Shown here: positions 46,213 through 55,636 of the stretch, piece after piece | Numbering within the stretch: the stretch's first letter is position 1 | How the letters are laid out: every line of letters begins with the position of its first letter | Assembly: GCF_036924715.1 (NCBI RefSeq) | Contig: NZ_JAZHSB010000001.1 | Coordinates: 310,001-374,000, forward strand | DNA from: Bradyrhizobium sp. AZCC 1721 | GTDB lineage: Bacteria > Pseudomonadota > Alphaproteobacteria > Rhizobiales > Xanthobacteraceae | DNA length: 64,000 bases | Reading direction: 5' to 3' | Made by a program: the position numbers and the translations under genes | The notes under the pieces: generated by a model | Told to the model about the DNA's origin: nothing | What the model saw: only the letters and a program-made list of their open reading frames with translations | Database searches by the model: none

Positions 46213-47331
46213 TCACACCCGCATCGGCATCAGCACGTAGAGTGCGCCCTTGTTGTCCTTGTCCTGTACCAGGGTCGGCGAGCCGGGGTCGGCGAGGCGG
46301 AGCACGGCGACTTCGCCTTCGATCTGGGCGGCGATGTCGAGCAGGTAGCGCGAGTTGAAGCCGATATCGAGCGCGTCGGAGGCGTATTCGACTTCGAGCT
46401 CTTCGGTGGCGCTGCCGGAATCCGGATTGGTCACCGACAGCACGAGCTTGCCGGCGGACAGCGCCAGCTTTACGGCACGGCCGCGCTCGCTCGAAATGGT
46501 CGAGACACGATCTACCGCCGCCTCGAAATCCTTCTTGTCGACGATCAGTTCCTTGTCGTTGTTCTGCGGGATGACGCGGCCATAATCCGGGAAGGTTCCA
46601 TCGATCAGCTTTGAGGTCAGCACGACATTGCCGAGGGTGAAGCGGATTTTGCCCTGCGACAGTTCGATTTTGACTTCGGCTTCATTGTTCTCGATCAGCC
46701 GCAGCACCTCGCCCACCGTCTTGCGCGGCACGATCACGCCGGGCATGCCGGTGGCGCCGGAGGGCAGCGCCAGATCGATCTGCGCCAGCCGATGTCCGTC
46801 GGTCGCAACCCCGCGCAGCGTCGCGGCCTTGGCGCTGCCGGCCGTGTGCAGGTAGATGCCGTTGAGGTAATAGCGGGTCTCTTCCGTCGAGATCGCAAAC
46901 TGCGTACGGTCGATCAGGCGCTTGACGTCGGCAGCCGCGAGCGAGAACGAATGCGTCATGTCGCCGGCGGCGAGATCGGGGAAATCGCTTTCAGGCAGGG
47001 TCTGAAGGGTGAAGCGCGAGCGGCCGGCGCGGATGGCCATCACCGAGCGGTCGCCGTCGGCCTCCAGCACGATCTGCGCGCCGTCGGGCAGTTTGCGGAC
47101 GATGTCATAGAACATATGCGCCGGCACGGTGGTGGAGCCGGCGGTTCCGGTCTCCGCCGCCAGCGTTTCGGTCACCTCGAGATCGAGGTCCGTAGCCTTC
47201 AGCGACAGCCTGGCGTTTTCGGCGCGGACCAGCACATTGCCGAGGATCGGAATGGTGTTGCGGCGCTCGACCACGCGATGGACGTGACCCAGCGATTTCA
47301 GCAGTTGCGCGCGTTCGACGGTGACCTTCAT
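46213..47331 (-). CDS. dnaN: DNA polymerase III beta sliding clamp
   Basis: 372 residues from the ATG at 47331. Ring-shaped dimer tethering Pol III and other partners to DNA. Three clamp domains are recognisable: MKVTVERAQLLKSLGHVHRVVERRNTIPILGN at the start, then HRLAQIDLALP at about residue 175, and a final MPMRV end with GALYVLMPMRV, the standard C-terminus that lines the partner-binding pocket. A 14-codon upstream extension lacks support. Transcribed in line with dnaA, but separated by over 400 bases that include a strong terminator-like hairpin, so dnaN probably has its own promoter. Confidence 0.96.
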   Translation of the reverse strand: MKVTVERAQLLKSLGHVHRVVERRNTIPILGNVLVRAENARLSLKATDLDLEVTETLAAETGTAGSTTVPAHMFYDIVRKLPDGAQIVLEADGDRSVMAIRAGRSRFTLQTLPESDFPDLAAGDMTHSFSLAAADVKRLIDRTQFAISTEETRYYLNGIYLHTAGSAKAATLRGVATDGHRLAQIDLALPSGATGMPGVIVPRKTVGEVLRLIENNEAEVKIELSQGKIRFTLGNVVLTSKLIDGTFPDYGRVIPQNNDKELIVDKKDFEAAVDRVSTISSERGRAVKLALSAGKLVLSVTNPDSGSATEELEVEYASDALDIGFNSRYLLDIAAQIEGEVAVLRLADPGSPTLVQDKDNKGALYVLMPMRV

Positions 47332-47534
47332 TGCAATATCCGCCAGAGATGGAAAAGCCGGGCGGCCCGTCAAGGCAGCGCCGCGGCATTAGGAAACCCG
47401 AAAAGCCGGATCAGGACCGGATTTGATCAAACCCCCGGGGGGACCGCAAGGTGGCGCGGATGGGGCGCCGGTGCAAGGGAGGCAGGCCGCCGTTCCCCCA
47501 CTTTTGCGGCGAAAATTGGCGGCAGAAAAAAATT

Positions 47535-47580
47535 CTCCCGCCCACCCAACTCGGGTTTACCCGAGTTGGGTGGGCGGGAG
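47535..47580 (-). terminator. Rho-independent terminator downstream of dnaA
   Basis: A perfect 21-base-pair stem (CTCCCGCCCACCCAACTCGGG arm given by position) with a four-base TTTA loop. On the minus strand it is followed after two A residues by seven or more T residues (47526-47534 region). It lies 165 bases beyond the dnaA stop and is oriented to end dnaA transcription. The stem is unusually long and stable. Confidence 0.8.
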
Positions 47581-47613
47581 AGGCTGGGGAGGAGCCAGAT
47601 CCTGTTCCCTGCT

Positions 47614-47705
47614 GGAGCATCGGCTCTGACTGAATCAGAACCGATGCTCTAGATTCGTGTTTTGACGCGTTTTCTTCACGCGAACCGGTAACCATCCACG
47701 GATCA
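47614..47705. repeat. Palindromic intergenic repeat, family G copy 2
   Basis: Hairpin GAGCATCGG ... CCGATGCTC with an inner TCTGA/TCAGA pair, followed by GATTCGTGTTTTGACGCGTT and CACGCGAACCGGT, the reverse complement of the matching part of 40707-40825. It lies just after dnaA. Confidence 0.8.
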
Positions 47706-47744
47706 AGTCCGAGGGACATGCTTCGCTCAAAAACGCCATAGGCG

Positions 47745-49175
47745 CTATTCCTGCAATTGCCGCTTCAGAGAGTCGACCTCTTCGGACAGCGCGATATCCC
47801 GGGCCACCAGTGCCTCTATCTTGCGCACGGCGTGCAGCACCGTAGTGTGGTCGCGTCCGCCGAACCGTCGGCCGATTTCGGGCAGCGAACGCAGTGTCAG
47901 CGTCTTTGCCAGATACATCGCCACCTGGCGCGGGCGAACCACGTTCGCGGTCCGCCGCGATGACAAGAGGTCCGAACGGCTGACATTGTATTGCCGGGCG
48001 ACAACCCGCTGGATGTCCTCGATCTTGATCCGCTTCGGTTCCTGCGGACGGATCAGGTCGCGCACTTCGCGCTCGGCCATTTCCAGCGTCACCGGCTGGG
48101 CGTTGAGCTTGGAATGGGCGAGCAGGCGGTTGATGGCGCCTTCGAGGTCGCGGCCGTTGTGGGTGATGGTGCGCGCCAGATAATCCAGCACTGCCTCCGG
48201 CACATCGAAGCTCGCATGATGCGCGCGGGCTGCTGCGACGCGCGATTTCAGGATGCCGAGCCGCAGCTCCTCGCCGAGCGAGCCCATCTCGACAACGAGA
48301 CCGCCAGCCAACCGCGAGCGCACGCGGTCGTCCAGACTCTCGAGATCGGACGGCGGGCGGTCGGCGGCGATCACCACCTGACGTCCGGCATCGATCAGCG
48401 CGTTCAGCGTGTGGCAGAACTCGGCCTGGGTCGACTTGCCCTGCAGGAACTGCAGGTCGTCGATCACGAGCACGTCGATGCCGCGTAGCGCCTCCTTGAA
48501 CGCCAGCGCCGTCTGTGTCTTCAGCGCAGCGACAAAGCCGTACATGAATTTCTCGGCGGTGAGATAGAGCACCTTGCGCTCGTTCCCCGAATTGCCGGCC
48601 CATGTCACGGCCTGCAGCAAATGGGTTTTGCCGAGGCCGACGCCGGCGTGAATGTAGAGCGGGTTGAACATCACGGGATCGCCGCGGCGGCCTTCTGCAA
48701 CCTGGCGAGCCGCCGCGTGGGCGAGGGTATTCGAGCGACCGATGACAAAACTTGCAAAGGTCAGGCGCGGGTCGAGCGGAGAGCCGCCGAGCGCATCATG
48801 GCTGGCGGACACCGGCGCAGTGGCGGTGGCGCGCAGTTCAGGCGCGGGCCGGCCATTGATCTGCTCGATACGGCGTTGATCGGCCGGCGCGGTCGGTTCC
48901 TTGACGGGCGCGGCGGATCGCATCGCCGTGCGCACGGTGAGGTCGATCCGGTGTACTTCCGGCATCTCGGCCTGCCAGCAGGTCAGGACACGGTCGGCGT
49001 AATGCGCCTGGATCCAGCTCTTGAGAAAGCGGGTCGGCACCGACAGACGGACGCTTTCGTCCTGCACGCCTTCGAGGTCCATGCGCGCAAACCAGCTCGT
49101 GTAGACGTCCTCGCCCACACTCGTCCGCAACCGCCCCTTCACGCGCGACCAGCGATCCTGTTCCGTATTTGTCAT
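47745..49175 (-). CDS. dnaA: Chromosomal replication initiator protein DnaA
   Basis: 476 residues from the ATG at 49175. AAA+ initiator that binds DnaA boxes and melts the origin. Domain I begins [16 protein letters not shown]. Domain III has Walker [17 protein letters not shown] and Walker [20 protein letters not shown] with sensor region [21 protein letters not shown]. Domain IV has the DnaA-box signature [18 protein letters not shown] near the end. A 48-codon extension upstream has no support. The upstream 1.3 kb up to rpsT contains one perfect DnaA box. In many alphaproteobacteria the origin is near hemE/parAB and not at dnaA, so an origin here is not assumed. Confidence 0.97.
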   Translation of the reverse strand: MTNTEQDRWSRVKGRLRTSVGEDVYTSWFARMDLEGVQDESVRLSVPTRFLKSWIQAHYADRVLTCWQAEMPEVHRIDLTVRTAMRSAAPVKEPTAPADQRRIEQINGRPAPELRATATAPVSASHDALGGSPLDPRLTFASFVIGRSNTLAHAAARQVAEGRRGDPVMFNPLYIHAGVGLGKTHLLQAVTWAGNSGNERKVLYLTAEKFMYGFVAALKTQTALAFKEALRGIDVLVIDDLQFLQGKSTQAEFCHTLNALIDAGRQVVIAADRPPSDLESLDDRVRSRLAGGLVVEMGSLGEELRLGILKSRVAAARAHHASFDVPEAVLDYLARTITHNGRDLEGAINRLLAHSKLNAQPVTLEMAEREVRDLIRPQEPKRIKIEDIQRVVARQYNVSRSDLLSSRRTANVVRPRQVAMYLAKTLTLRSLPEIGRRFGGRDHTTVLHAVRKIEALVARDIALSEEVDSLKRQLQE

Positions 49176-50498
49176 TGCCTGAGAACTTTTCTGAATGAGT
49201 AATGGTGTCTTGTGAAATCGGCTGGCGGTACCTTTGCAGGTTTCCTGCCAGACCTGACCTCGGCGCGGCGCTTCAACCACCAGACACAGATCTAACGTTC
49301 GGCGGAATCGCCGTTGCACAGATCAAAGGCTGGATGGAGTGGAAGGCTGCCGCGAGGTCAGCGCGTACTCGACGCTCGGTGTGGAGCTCGCGTAGGGGGA
49401 CGGCCAAAAACGTTGTTCAGGAATTCTGAAGCGGTCTCGATGGAAATAAGCGTGCCGAATGTCGCGTTGATTTCGTAAAGCATAGTACCTCCCCCTCTCG
49501 CCGCGAGAGCGCGCGGCGAGTAACCAAATCACCAGTGTTTCAAAGCCAGTCTGCCGCTACCGAACATCCGCTTGTCCGACCGCTGCGTCCGCCGCGTACC
49601 TCAGTCTGTCGTCTTCAACACGTTCACGAGCTCCGCGTTCCCAATCGCTGCATGGTCGGCAAGCATCTTATTCCCCTTGTCCGGAGCGCGCTTCAAACGT
49701 GAGCGCCACGTCGGGAAATTTAGACACAGAACAACCGTCCTCATATTGCTATGAGTTACCAACTCAGCTTCGCTTGGAAAGCGTCGCTAACGCGCACACC
49801 GCCGCCGATTTGCACGTCCGCTCTTGGGTCTCATACCGCGCTGGTCAGGAGAGCCTTGAGCGTCGCGAACGAGTAACAAATACACCAAGCGTGATTTCTG
49901 ACAATCCGTGATTCGACGATGTCGCGTGACTCTTCGGCTGTGTTGCAACACTGCAAATGCGACACTCCACACCAAGTTTTTGAATCAGCGCAGAGAATCC
50001 CGCGGCGCGAACGATCGTGACAATTTTCGCCGCACGCGCAAAATTTTTTAAGAAACCGTTACAATCTTGGTTACCGGGACCAATTTTCAAAACGCTTGTC
50101 CTCGCTATGTGGATAAGTGACTAGCGAGACGAAGCTTTTCGGAATTGTTTTTGCAGGGTAACTCGCGCGGCGATGCCGGCGGAGAGGCGGGTGTTGTCTG
50201 ATCAGGTCAGCCGCCGCGATCGCACTTCGCGCAAATGCGCACGGCAACGCTGGTGCAATAAGTTGCACCTCGTAAAACTACGGGTGCCCGAAATATGACA
50301 CGCAAGCCGGCGCTCAGCAACGAGACAATTGAATTGTCACGGTTGATCCGGCGCGCGGCCTTTGGTGTGTGTCCGAAATCCAACAGGGTGCACGTCCGTG
50401 ACGAAAATGAATTTCGTGCTCGTGCTCATGCGCCGGTATGGCAGAAAAAGAAAAGCCCGGCGGCGCCGGGCTTTTGACGAATATCTATTTCTGTCAGT
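49176..50498. promoter_or_regulatory. dnaA upstream region with DnaA box and palindromes
   Basis: 1.3 kb without a supported gene, more AT-rich than its surroundings near 50000-50150. Features seen: a perfect DnaA box TTATCCACA on the minus strand at 50108-50116; a 12-base palindrome GTGTTGCAACAC at 49940-49951; an 18-base palindrome GGTGCAA-TAAG-TTGCACC around 50250-50270; AT runs AAATTTTTTAAG near 50040. Open frames here are short and of random composition. It probably carries the dnaA promoter and autoregulation; an origin would need more DnaA boxes than seen. Confidence 0.5.
50451..50475 (-). terminator. Rho-independent terminator of rpsT
   Basis: AAAAGCCCGGCG and CGCCGGGCTTTT form 12-base perfect arms around one base. 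Read on the minus strand, the stem is followed by TTTTCTTTTTC. It starts 24 bases after the rpsT stop. Confidence 0.88.
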
Positions 50499-50765
50499 TC
50501 ACTTCGCGAGCTTGGCGATCGCATGCGTCAGGCGCGACACCTTCCGGCTCGCATTGTTCTTGTGAATGATGTTGCGCTGCGCCGCCTGCATCAGTTCTGG
50601 TTCCGCGCGCTTCATTGCTTCCAGCGCCGCATTGCGGTCGCCGCTCTTGATCGCTTCCTCGACGGTCCGGACCGCGCCGCGCATCTGGGTGCGACGCGAC
50701 TTGTTGACGATGGTGCGGCGGGCAATCTTGCGGGTCGCCTTTTTGGCGGAAGTCGTATTGGCCAT
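50499..50765 (-). CDS. rpsT: 30S ribosomal protein S20
   Basis: 88 residues. Primary-binding protein of the small subunit, a three-helix bundle binding 16S rRNA. The sequence [18 protein letters not shown] is basic as expected, followed by [19 protein letters not shown] and the C-terminal [23 protein letters not shown]. It is monocistronic between a 370-base leader region and a clear intrinsic terminator, and lies upstream of dnaA on the same strand, as in most Rhizobiales. Confidence 0.97.
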   Translation of the reverse strand: MANTTSAKKATRKIARRTIVNKSRRTQMRGAVRTVEEAIKSGDRNAALEAMKRAEPELMQAAQRNIIHKNNASRKVSRLTHAIAKLAK

Positions 50766-51135
50766 GTTCTCAACTATCCTTCGGCTGTCATCGCTCGGGT
50801 GGTCGGCCCTTGAGCGCGCCGGCCGTTCAAATCGCGTGATCGCTGGTTGTATTTTCCAGGGTGTTCGTGACCTAAGCCGTTCTTGAGGATGCCATGGACG
50901 GAAGCCAAAATGCTCCCGCAGCGGCGCTCCTCAAAGAACAGCGGCGGCGGGATTGCGCCCGCCGCCATTGGGGGTCTTATAGAGGGCGCATCCTGCACCG
51001 TCAACGCTTTCCGGCTTCCCGAAAGGCCGGAAAAGGCGGCGAAACGGGGCGCGTAAGGTGCTGACGAGGTTGAATTTCCGGGGTGCCCCCGGTATTGGCT
51101 GACGGCCTTTGGGGGCGACAGATATAAGGTGACCC
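50766..51135. promoter_or_regulatory. Divergent region upstream of rpsT
   Basis: 370 bases between rpsT and the 51136 gene. A GC-rich hairpin GGCGGCGGG-ATTGCG-CCCGCCGCC lies at 50943-50966. If transcription begins upstream of it, it would be in the rpsT leader about 180 bases from the ATG. No gene is supported. Confidence 0.4.
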
Positions 51136-51453
51136 ATGATCCGCGGTTTTTTCCGGCTTATCGGCCTGCTCCTTCTGGCCGGCGGATTCATCTTCATGGT
51201 CTATGACGGGGCCCGTTTCGTTGCCGACCAGACCCTGCGGTTTACCCGGTTCGGCCAGTTCTGGAACGATGTCCATCAGTCCAGCCAACTTGCGTTCCGG
51301 ACCTGGATCGAGGCTAACGCACCCTGGCTCTGGGACAGTATTATGAAGGTCCTGCTGGACCAGCCGGTATTCGCCGTCCTGGGCGTGGTCGGCATTCTGC
51401 TGATGATCCTGTTCCGGCCCCGCAAGCCGTTGATCGGCTATTCGCGGGACTAG
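51136..51453 (+). CDS. Small membrane protein, unknown function
   Basis: 105 residues from the ATG at 51136, with AAGGTGACCC just upstream. Two hydrophobic helices, residues 5-23 (FRLIGLLLLAGGFIFMVYDG) and about 75-95 (VFAVLGVVGILLMILF), flank a periplasmic-looking loop with aromatic residues (TRFGQFWNDVHQSSQ, NAPWLWDSIM), ending in a basic FRPRKPLIGYSRD. The family is widespread in Bradyrhizobium as a hypothetical protein; no function is known to me. It precedes msrA by 123 bases on the same strand and may be cotranscribed. Confidence 0.8.
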   Translation: MIRGFFRLIGLLLLAGGFIFMVYDGARFVADQTLRFTRFGQFWNDVHQSSQLAFRTWIEANAPWLWDSIMKVLLDQPVFAVLGVVGILLMILFRPRKPLIGYSRD

Positions 51454-51576
51454 CCTGGCCGGCCGCCGGCCTCGGCCAGGTAACAGGGCTGCGGCAACAG
51501 GCGTAAAGACATATATAGAAGTCCAACCGGCCGATGCTGTCGTCGCGTCCGCCGATCTCCCGCCTGGAGGTACTCC

Positions 51577-52233
51577 ATGTTGTTCATGCGCAAGACCACC
51601 GCGTTGCCGAGCGCAGCCGAAGCGCTGCCGGGCCGTGCCACCCCGATACCGACCGCAACCACGCATTTCGTCAACGGCCGCAAGCTTCAGCCACCCTATC
51701 CTGCGGGCCTCGAACAGGCAGTTTTTGGATTGGGTTGCTTCTGGGGCGCCGAGCGCAAGTTCTGGGAGCTCGGCGACGGCATCTATGCGACCGCCGTCGG
51801 TTATGCCGGCGGGCATACGCCCAACCCGACCTATGAAGAGGTTTGCTCCGGTCGCACCGGTCACACCGAAGTGGTGCTGGTCGTGTTCGATCCGAAGATG
51901 ATCACCTACGAGCAGCTCCTGAAGACGTTCTGGGAAAATCACGACCCGACGCAGGGCATGCGCCAGGGCAACGATGTCGGTACCCAGTATCGCTCGGCGA
52001 TCTACACGTTTGGGGACGCGCAGCGCCAAGCCACCGACGCGTCGAAGACTACGTACCAGAAGGCGCTGGCGGCGAAAGGCCTTGGCGCCATCACCACCGA
52101 GATCACGCCGGCGGGCGAATTCTATTTCGCCGAGGACTATCATCAGCAATATCTCGCCAAGAATCCGGCGGGCTACTGCGGGCTAGGCGGCACCGGCGTG
52201 TCCTGCCCGATCGGCGTCGGCGTGAGTGCTTGA
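51577..52233 (+). CDS. msrA: Peptide-methionine (S)-S-oxide reductase
   Basis: 218 residues. Repairs oxidised methionine in proteins using thioredoxin. The catalytic motif [13 protein letters not shown] is at about residue 48 and the substrate pocket residues in [23 protein letters not shown] follow. The C-terminal [15 protein letters not shown] provides the resolving cysteines. An N-terminal extension of about 40 residues precedes the fold, usual for rhizobial MsrA. RBS GGAGG lies about 9 bases before the ATG. It ends just before a strong hairpin at 52247-52279. Confidence 0.95.
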   Translation: MLFMRKTTALPSAAEALPGRATPIPTATTHFVNGRKLQPPYPAGLEQAVFGLGCFWGAERKFWELGDGIYATAVGYAGGHTPNPTYEEVCSGRTGHTEVVLVVFDPKMITYEQLLKTFWENHDPTQGMRQGNDVGTQYRSAIYTFGDAQRQATDASKTTYQKALAAKGLGAITTEITPAGEFYFAEDYHQQYLAKNPAGYCGLGGTGVSCPIGVGVSA

Positions 52234-52246
52234 TTCTTGCTTCTCT

Positions 52247-52279
52247 CTCCCTCTCCCCGTGAAGAACGGGGAGAGGGAG
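52247..52279. terminator. Hairpin after msrA
   Basis: CTCCCTCTCCCCGT and ACGGGGAGAGGGAG pair over 14 bases around GAAGA, 14 bases past the msrA stop. There is no T-run after it on the plus strand, so it may instead be a short member of the CTCTCCCC repeat family. Confidence 0.6.
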
Positions 52280-52376
52280 CTTTGAGCGCCGTCGTCGCAC
52301 TCGACCTTCCAAAAAACCGTTTATTAACCATACCCGATGCAAGACTAGAGCTGTCTCGCTTTGAGGGATGGCCTAG

Positions 52377-53129
52377 GTGCGGGTTGTGCGCGCGTTTCGA
52401 ATACCGATCACTGCGATCATCACCGCGCTCGCGCTGTCGGGCTGCATGCGCACGACCGGGCCGGTTGCGGTCGCACCACAAGGCGATCTCGACCAGATGG
52501 CCTATGGCCAGCCCAACAGTCCACCGCCGCGGACGGTCGTGGTCGATTCCGGTGGTGGCGCCATTGGCGCGCTTCGCGCCGCCTTTGCCGCGGCGCCACG
52601 CACGGCGTCGGCACCCGCCGTCGTTGCCGCGCCTGTCGCCTATCCCGAACCCGCGCCCGCGCGATACGACGCGGCCTATCATCTCGATGCCGGCGACAAG
52701 CTGCGCGTCGTCGTCTATGGTCAGGAGGGCCTGACCAACACCTACGCGATCGACGCCGGCGGCGCGATCACGATGCCGCTGATCGGCTCGGTGCGGGCGC
52801 GCGGCCGCACGACCGCGGGGCTGGCGGCGGCGATTTCAGCGAAACTGCGCGCCGGCTTTATCAGGGAACCATCGGTCGCCGTCGAGATCGAAGCCTATCG
52901 GCCATTCTTCATCCTCGGCGAGGTCGCAGCACCCGGGCAATATCCCTACGTCCCCAACATGACGGTCGAGAGCGCGGTGGCGATCGCCGGCGGCTTTTCG
53001 CCGCGCGCCCGCCGCGACAGTGTCACGGTCACCCACGCCGATGCGTCCGGCACGTCGCGCTTCGTCGTTCCGCCCGGCAGCCCGATCAGCCCCGGCGATA
53101 CCGTGCTGGTCAGCGAGCGCTGGTTCTAA
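52377..53129 (+). CDS. Polysaccharide export lipoprotein (Wza/GumB/ExoF type)
   Basis: 250 residues from a GTG at 52377 with AGGGATGG upstream. A signal peptide with lipobox LSGC makes it an outer-membrane lipoprotein that would form or plug the polysaccharide export channel. After a Pro/Ala-rich spacer, the Poly_export domain (YHLDAGDKLRVVVYGQEGLTNTY, about 95-175) is followed by a SLBB-like segment (FILGEVAAPGQYPYVPNMTVESAVAIAGG). No glycosyltransferase or Wzc partner is adjacent, so it is an orphan. A CtrA-like half-site TTAACCAT lies at 52324-52331, about 50 bases upstream. Confidence 0.9.
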   Translation: MRVVRAFRIPITAIITALALSGCMRTTGPVAVAPQGDLDQMAYGQPNSPPPRTVVVDSGGGAIGALRAAFAAAPRTASAPAVVAAPVAYPEPAPARYDAAYHLDAGDKLRVVVYGQEGLTNTYAIDAGGAITMPLIGSVRARGRTTAGLAAAISAKLRAGFIREPSVAVEIEAYRPFFILGEVAAPGQYPYVPNMTVESAVAIAGGFSPRARRDSVTVTHADASGTSRFVVPPGSPISPGDTVLVSERWF

Positions 53130-53416
53130 AGCGCCACGCCATCATCGAATTGTCATCTCGACCGGGCTTGTTTCCTGAGCATTTGTGTCAGGCAAATGCC
53201 TCGCATTTGACCAAGAAAATTCACCATCCGTTGTGCGTGAGCGCGAACGCTGCGTTCTGCATCACCTCGAGCCGCTTCGGTGCGATGAATTGGCGCTATG
53301 CGCCGAATGCGTTCGAAAGCATGTTCCATCTTGCGCTGCAGCGATGTAGAAACCCGCGTCATTGAATCGAGGCGCTCCGGTTTGTCGGTTGAGTGCCTGC
53401 AATCCGGAGTATGACC

Positions 53417-54424
53417 ATGAACTATCACTTGCCGGTCCGCGTGGTGCGCGCGGCGACTGCGGCAGCGTTGCTCGCTTCCATCGCCGTGACGGCCCTGTGC
53501 GCCTCTTCGCATCCGGTGTCGGCGGCGGATCCCTATCCGAGCCGGCGCATCACCTTCGTCGTGCCGTATCCCGCGGGCGGCGCCACCGACGTCCTCGCCC
53601 GTCTGCTTGCCAACAAGCTGTCGGAGTCGTGGAAGCAGACCGTCCTCGTGGAGAACAAGTCCGGCGGCGGCGGCGTGGTCGGCAACGACTACGTGGCCAA
53701 GGCACAGCCCGATGGTTACACCGTGCTGGTCGGCATCACGCAGATCATTCAGGCGCCGAGCCTCGTTACGAAGCTGCCCTACGATGTCTTCAAGGATCTC
53801 GCGCCCGTTACCCAGATCGCCTTGTCGACCATCGTTCTGGTGGTCCCCGAGCAGCAGCCGATCAAGTCCGTCAAGGAACTGATCGAATATGCCAAGGCGA
53901 ATCCCGGCAAGCCTTACGGCACCTTCGGCAACGCCACGACGTCCCACCTCTACGGCGAATTGCTCAAGAAGACCGCCAATATCGACATGACCCATGTCCC
54001 CTATCGCGGCTCGGCTCCGCTGACGAACGACCTGCTCGCCAACACGGTTACCTCGGCGTTCCAGGACCTGACCACGGCGAGCTCGCAAATCAAGGCGGGC
54101 AAGCTCAGGGCGCTGGCGGTTGGCGGCGAGAAGCGCAGGAAAGCGTTGCCCGACGTGCCGACGATGGGCGAACTCGGTTACCCCGGCTTTGAAATCGAAG
54201 GCTGGCTCGGCGTGTTCGTGCCTGCCGCAACGCCCAAGGAGATCGTGAAGAAGCTTTCGGACGAACTCGCCCGCATCATCGCCTCGCCCGAGGGCGTCGC
54301 CGGGATCGAGACGCTCAGCCTCATACCGGTGGGCGGATCGGCGGAAACGTTCGAGAAAGTCCTGCTCCGCGACCACGCGAAATGGGCCGATGTCGTGAAG
54401 GCTACCGGCGTCAAGGGCGAGTGA
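53417..54424 (+). CDS. Tripartite tricarboxylate transporter (TTT/Bug) substrate-binding protein
   Basis: 335 residues from the ATG at 53417, which has GGAG seven bases upstream; an ATG two codons earlier (53411) is too close to it. Signal peptide ending near PVSAADPYPS; the mature protein is a periplasmic Bug-type binding protein. Family segments: RRITFVVPYPAGGATDVLARLLAN at the start of the mature chain, LVENKSGGGGVVGNDYVAKAQPDGYTVLVG, and MTHVPYRGSAPLTNDLL. These proteins bind carboxylates or similar solutes for TctAB-type transporters. No TctA or TctB gene is in the window. Confidence 0.93.
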   Translation: MNYHLPVRVVRAATAAALLASIAVTALCASSHPVSAADPYPSRRITFVVPYPAGGATDVLARLLANKLSESWKQTVLVENKSGGGGVVGNDYVAKAQPDGYTVLVGITQIIQAPSLVTKLPYDVFKDLAPVTQIALSTIVLVVPEQQPIKSVKELIEYAKANPGKPYGTFGNATTSHLYGELLKKTANIDMTHVPYRGSAPLTNDLLANTVTSAFQDLTTASSQIKAGKLRALAVGGEKRRKALPDVPTMGELGYPGFEIEGWLGVFVPAATPKEIVKKLSDELARIIASPEGVAGIETLSLIPVGGSAETFEKVLLRDHAKWADVVKATGVKGE

Positions 54425-54446
54425 GCAGGGGCACTGGTACTTGTGT

Positions 54447-54548
54447 CGTCGTTCCGGGGCGCGTCGAAGACGCGAACCCGGAACCTCGAGATTCTCAGCT
54501 GCGCAATTGCGCACCATAGTTCGCGCTAAAGCACGCCCCGGAATGACG
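54447..54548. repeat. Imperfect palindromic intergenic repeat, family A copy 2
   Basis: CGTCGTTCCGGGGC at the left and GCCCCGGAATGACG at the right, with an inner CTCGAGATTCT. It separates the convergent TTT binding protein and dienelactone hydrolase genes. Related to 13150-13251. Confidence 0.8.
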
Positions 54549-54566
54549 GCGGAGAGGGTGCGCGTC

Positions 54567-55241
54567 CTACTTCTTCAAATGCTTCTCAAAGAACGCCAGA
54601 CTGCGCGGCCAGGCGATATCGGCGCTGGCCTTGTCGTAGTTGGCGCGCTCGTCGCAGTGAAAGCCATGCTGCGCGCCGGGATAGAGATGGACTTCGACGT
54701 CCGGCCGCTTGGCCTTGATGGTTTCGACGTCGGTTAGCGGAATGCCCGCATCCTTTTCGCCGAAATGCAATTGCGTCGGCACTTGCGGCCTGTCGTCGGC
54801 GAAGCGGACAACGGCGCCGCCGTAATAGCCGACTGCGGCAGACAAGCCCGACAATTTGGTCGCTGCCGCATAGGCGATGCTGCCGCCGAGGCAGAAGCCG
54901 ATGATGCCGACCGGGCCGACATCCTTCACGGCGTCGATCGCGGCCTGGGTATCGCGCAGCATCGCGGCCCAATCCGGATTGGCGATGAACTTTCGTGCGT
55001 TTGCAATCTCGTCAGGCGAATAGCCGCACTGGAAGTTCGGTTGCGTGCGATCGAAAATCGACGGCGCAATCGCGACATAGCCTTCGTCCGCCAATCGGTC
55101 GCACACCGAGCGGATGTGGTGGTTGACGCCAAAAATCTCCTGGATCACGACGATCGCCGCTTTCGGCCGACCTGCAGGATCGGCGCGATAGCCGCCCAGC
55201 TTGAAACCGTCCGAAGCCGTCAGTTCGATATCTTGTCCCAC
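54567..55241 (-). CDS. Dienelactone hydrolase family protein
   Basis: 224 residues from a GTG at 55241. Alpha/beta hydrolase of the DLH family: nucleophile Cys in IIGFCLGGSIA at about residue 116, acid in FGEKDAGIPL at about 165, catalytic His in PGAQHGFHCDERA at about 197. It may hydrolyse a lactone or thioester; dienelactone itself is not assured since no chlorocatechol genes are near. Cytosolic. The GTG start has GGATGACCC upstream. It lies 50 bases beyond the 3' end of the 55292 gene on the same strand. Confidence 0.9.
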   Translation of the reverse strand: MGQDIELTASDGFKLGGYRADPAGRPKAAIVVIQEIFGVNHHIRSVCDRLADEGYVAIAPSIFDRTQPNFQCGYSPDEIANARKFIANPDWAAMLRDTQAAIDAVKDVGPVGIIGFCLGGSIAYAAATKLSGLSAAVGYYGGAVVRFADDRPQVPTQLHFGEKDAGIPLTDVETIKAKRPDVEVHLYPGAQHGFHCDERANYDKASADIAWPRSLAFFEKHLKK

Positions 55242-55291
55242 GGGTCATCCATTTGCGTTTGAGTTGCACGAGATCGATGTTCTGGGGTCGG

Positions 55292-55636
55292 CTACTGCCA
55301 CATCCAGTTGTGACCCCAGTCGCCCTTCCAGCCGGCCAGCCTGCCCTTGCGAAATTGCAGATAGAGCCGGTCCTTCTTGTAGAACAGCCCGCTGCCGCCG
55401 ACGTTGCGGAACGCGAGAAAGATTTCATCGCCGGGACGGCCCCTTATGTAATTGAGCGGGACGCCGAGCGCGCGTTCGGCTTCATCGGTCTCCATGCCGA
55501 ACGCCAGCGGGATGTTGTTCGACAGCGTCTCAGTGAACGGTGGCGGGTAGGGGCCGCCGAGCGGCGGCAAGTGCTGCGCGGCCGCTTGCGTGAAGCTGCC
55601 TGCGATAAGGGCGAGGGCCACTGCGGCTGTCTTCAT
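55292..55636 (-). CDS. Small secreted protein, unknown function
   Basis: 114 residues. Signal peptide KTAAVALALIAGSFTQAAAQ with a good cleavage site, then a Pro-rich segment PPLGGPYPPPF and a compact domain (MPLAFGMETDEAERALGVPLNYIRG, GDEIFLAFRN, LYLQFRKGRLAGWKGDWGHNW) that resembles the small periplasmic SmpA/OmlA-like beta fold in pattern, though I cannot assign it. Its ATG overlaps the stop of the alpha/beta hydrolase by four bases (55633-55636), implying coupling. Confidence 0.75.
   Translation of the reverse strand: MKTAAVALALIAGSFTQAAAQHLPPLGGPYPPPFTETLSNNIPLAFGMETDEAERALGVPLNYIRGRPGDEIFLAFRNVGGSGLFYKKDRLYLQFRKGRLAGWKGDWGHNWMWQ

Larger units (their letters stand above)
47332..47744. 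other. dnaA-dnaN intergenic stretch
   Basis: 413 bases with no gene. It holds a terminator hairpin (47535-47580) and a family G repeat (47614-47705). The dnaN promoter must lie between 47332 and the hairpin; no clear -35/-10 pair stands out. Confidence 0.5.

Noticed and set aside
49176..50498. Chromosomal origin upstream of dnaA
   Set aside because: Only one perfect DnaA box; many alphaproteobacterial origins lie elsewhere, so no origin is called.
53153..53362. 69-codon frame on the minus strand after the polysaccharide export gene
   Set aside because: Basic, no family, and the only GGAG lies 11 bases from the ATG; likely chance.
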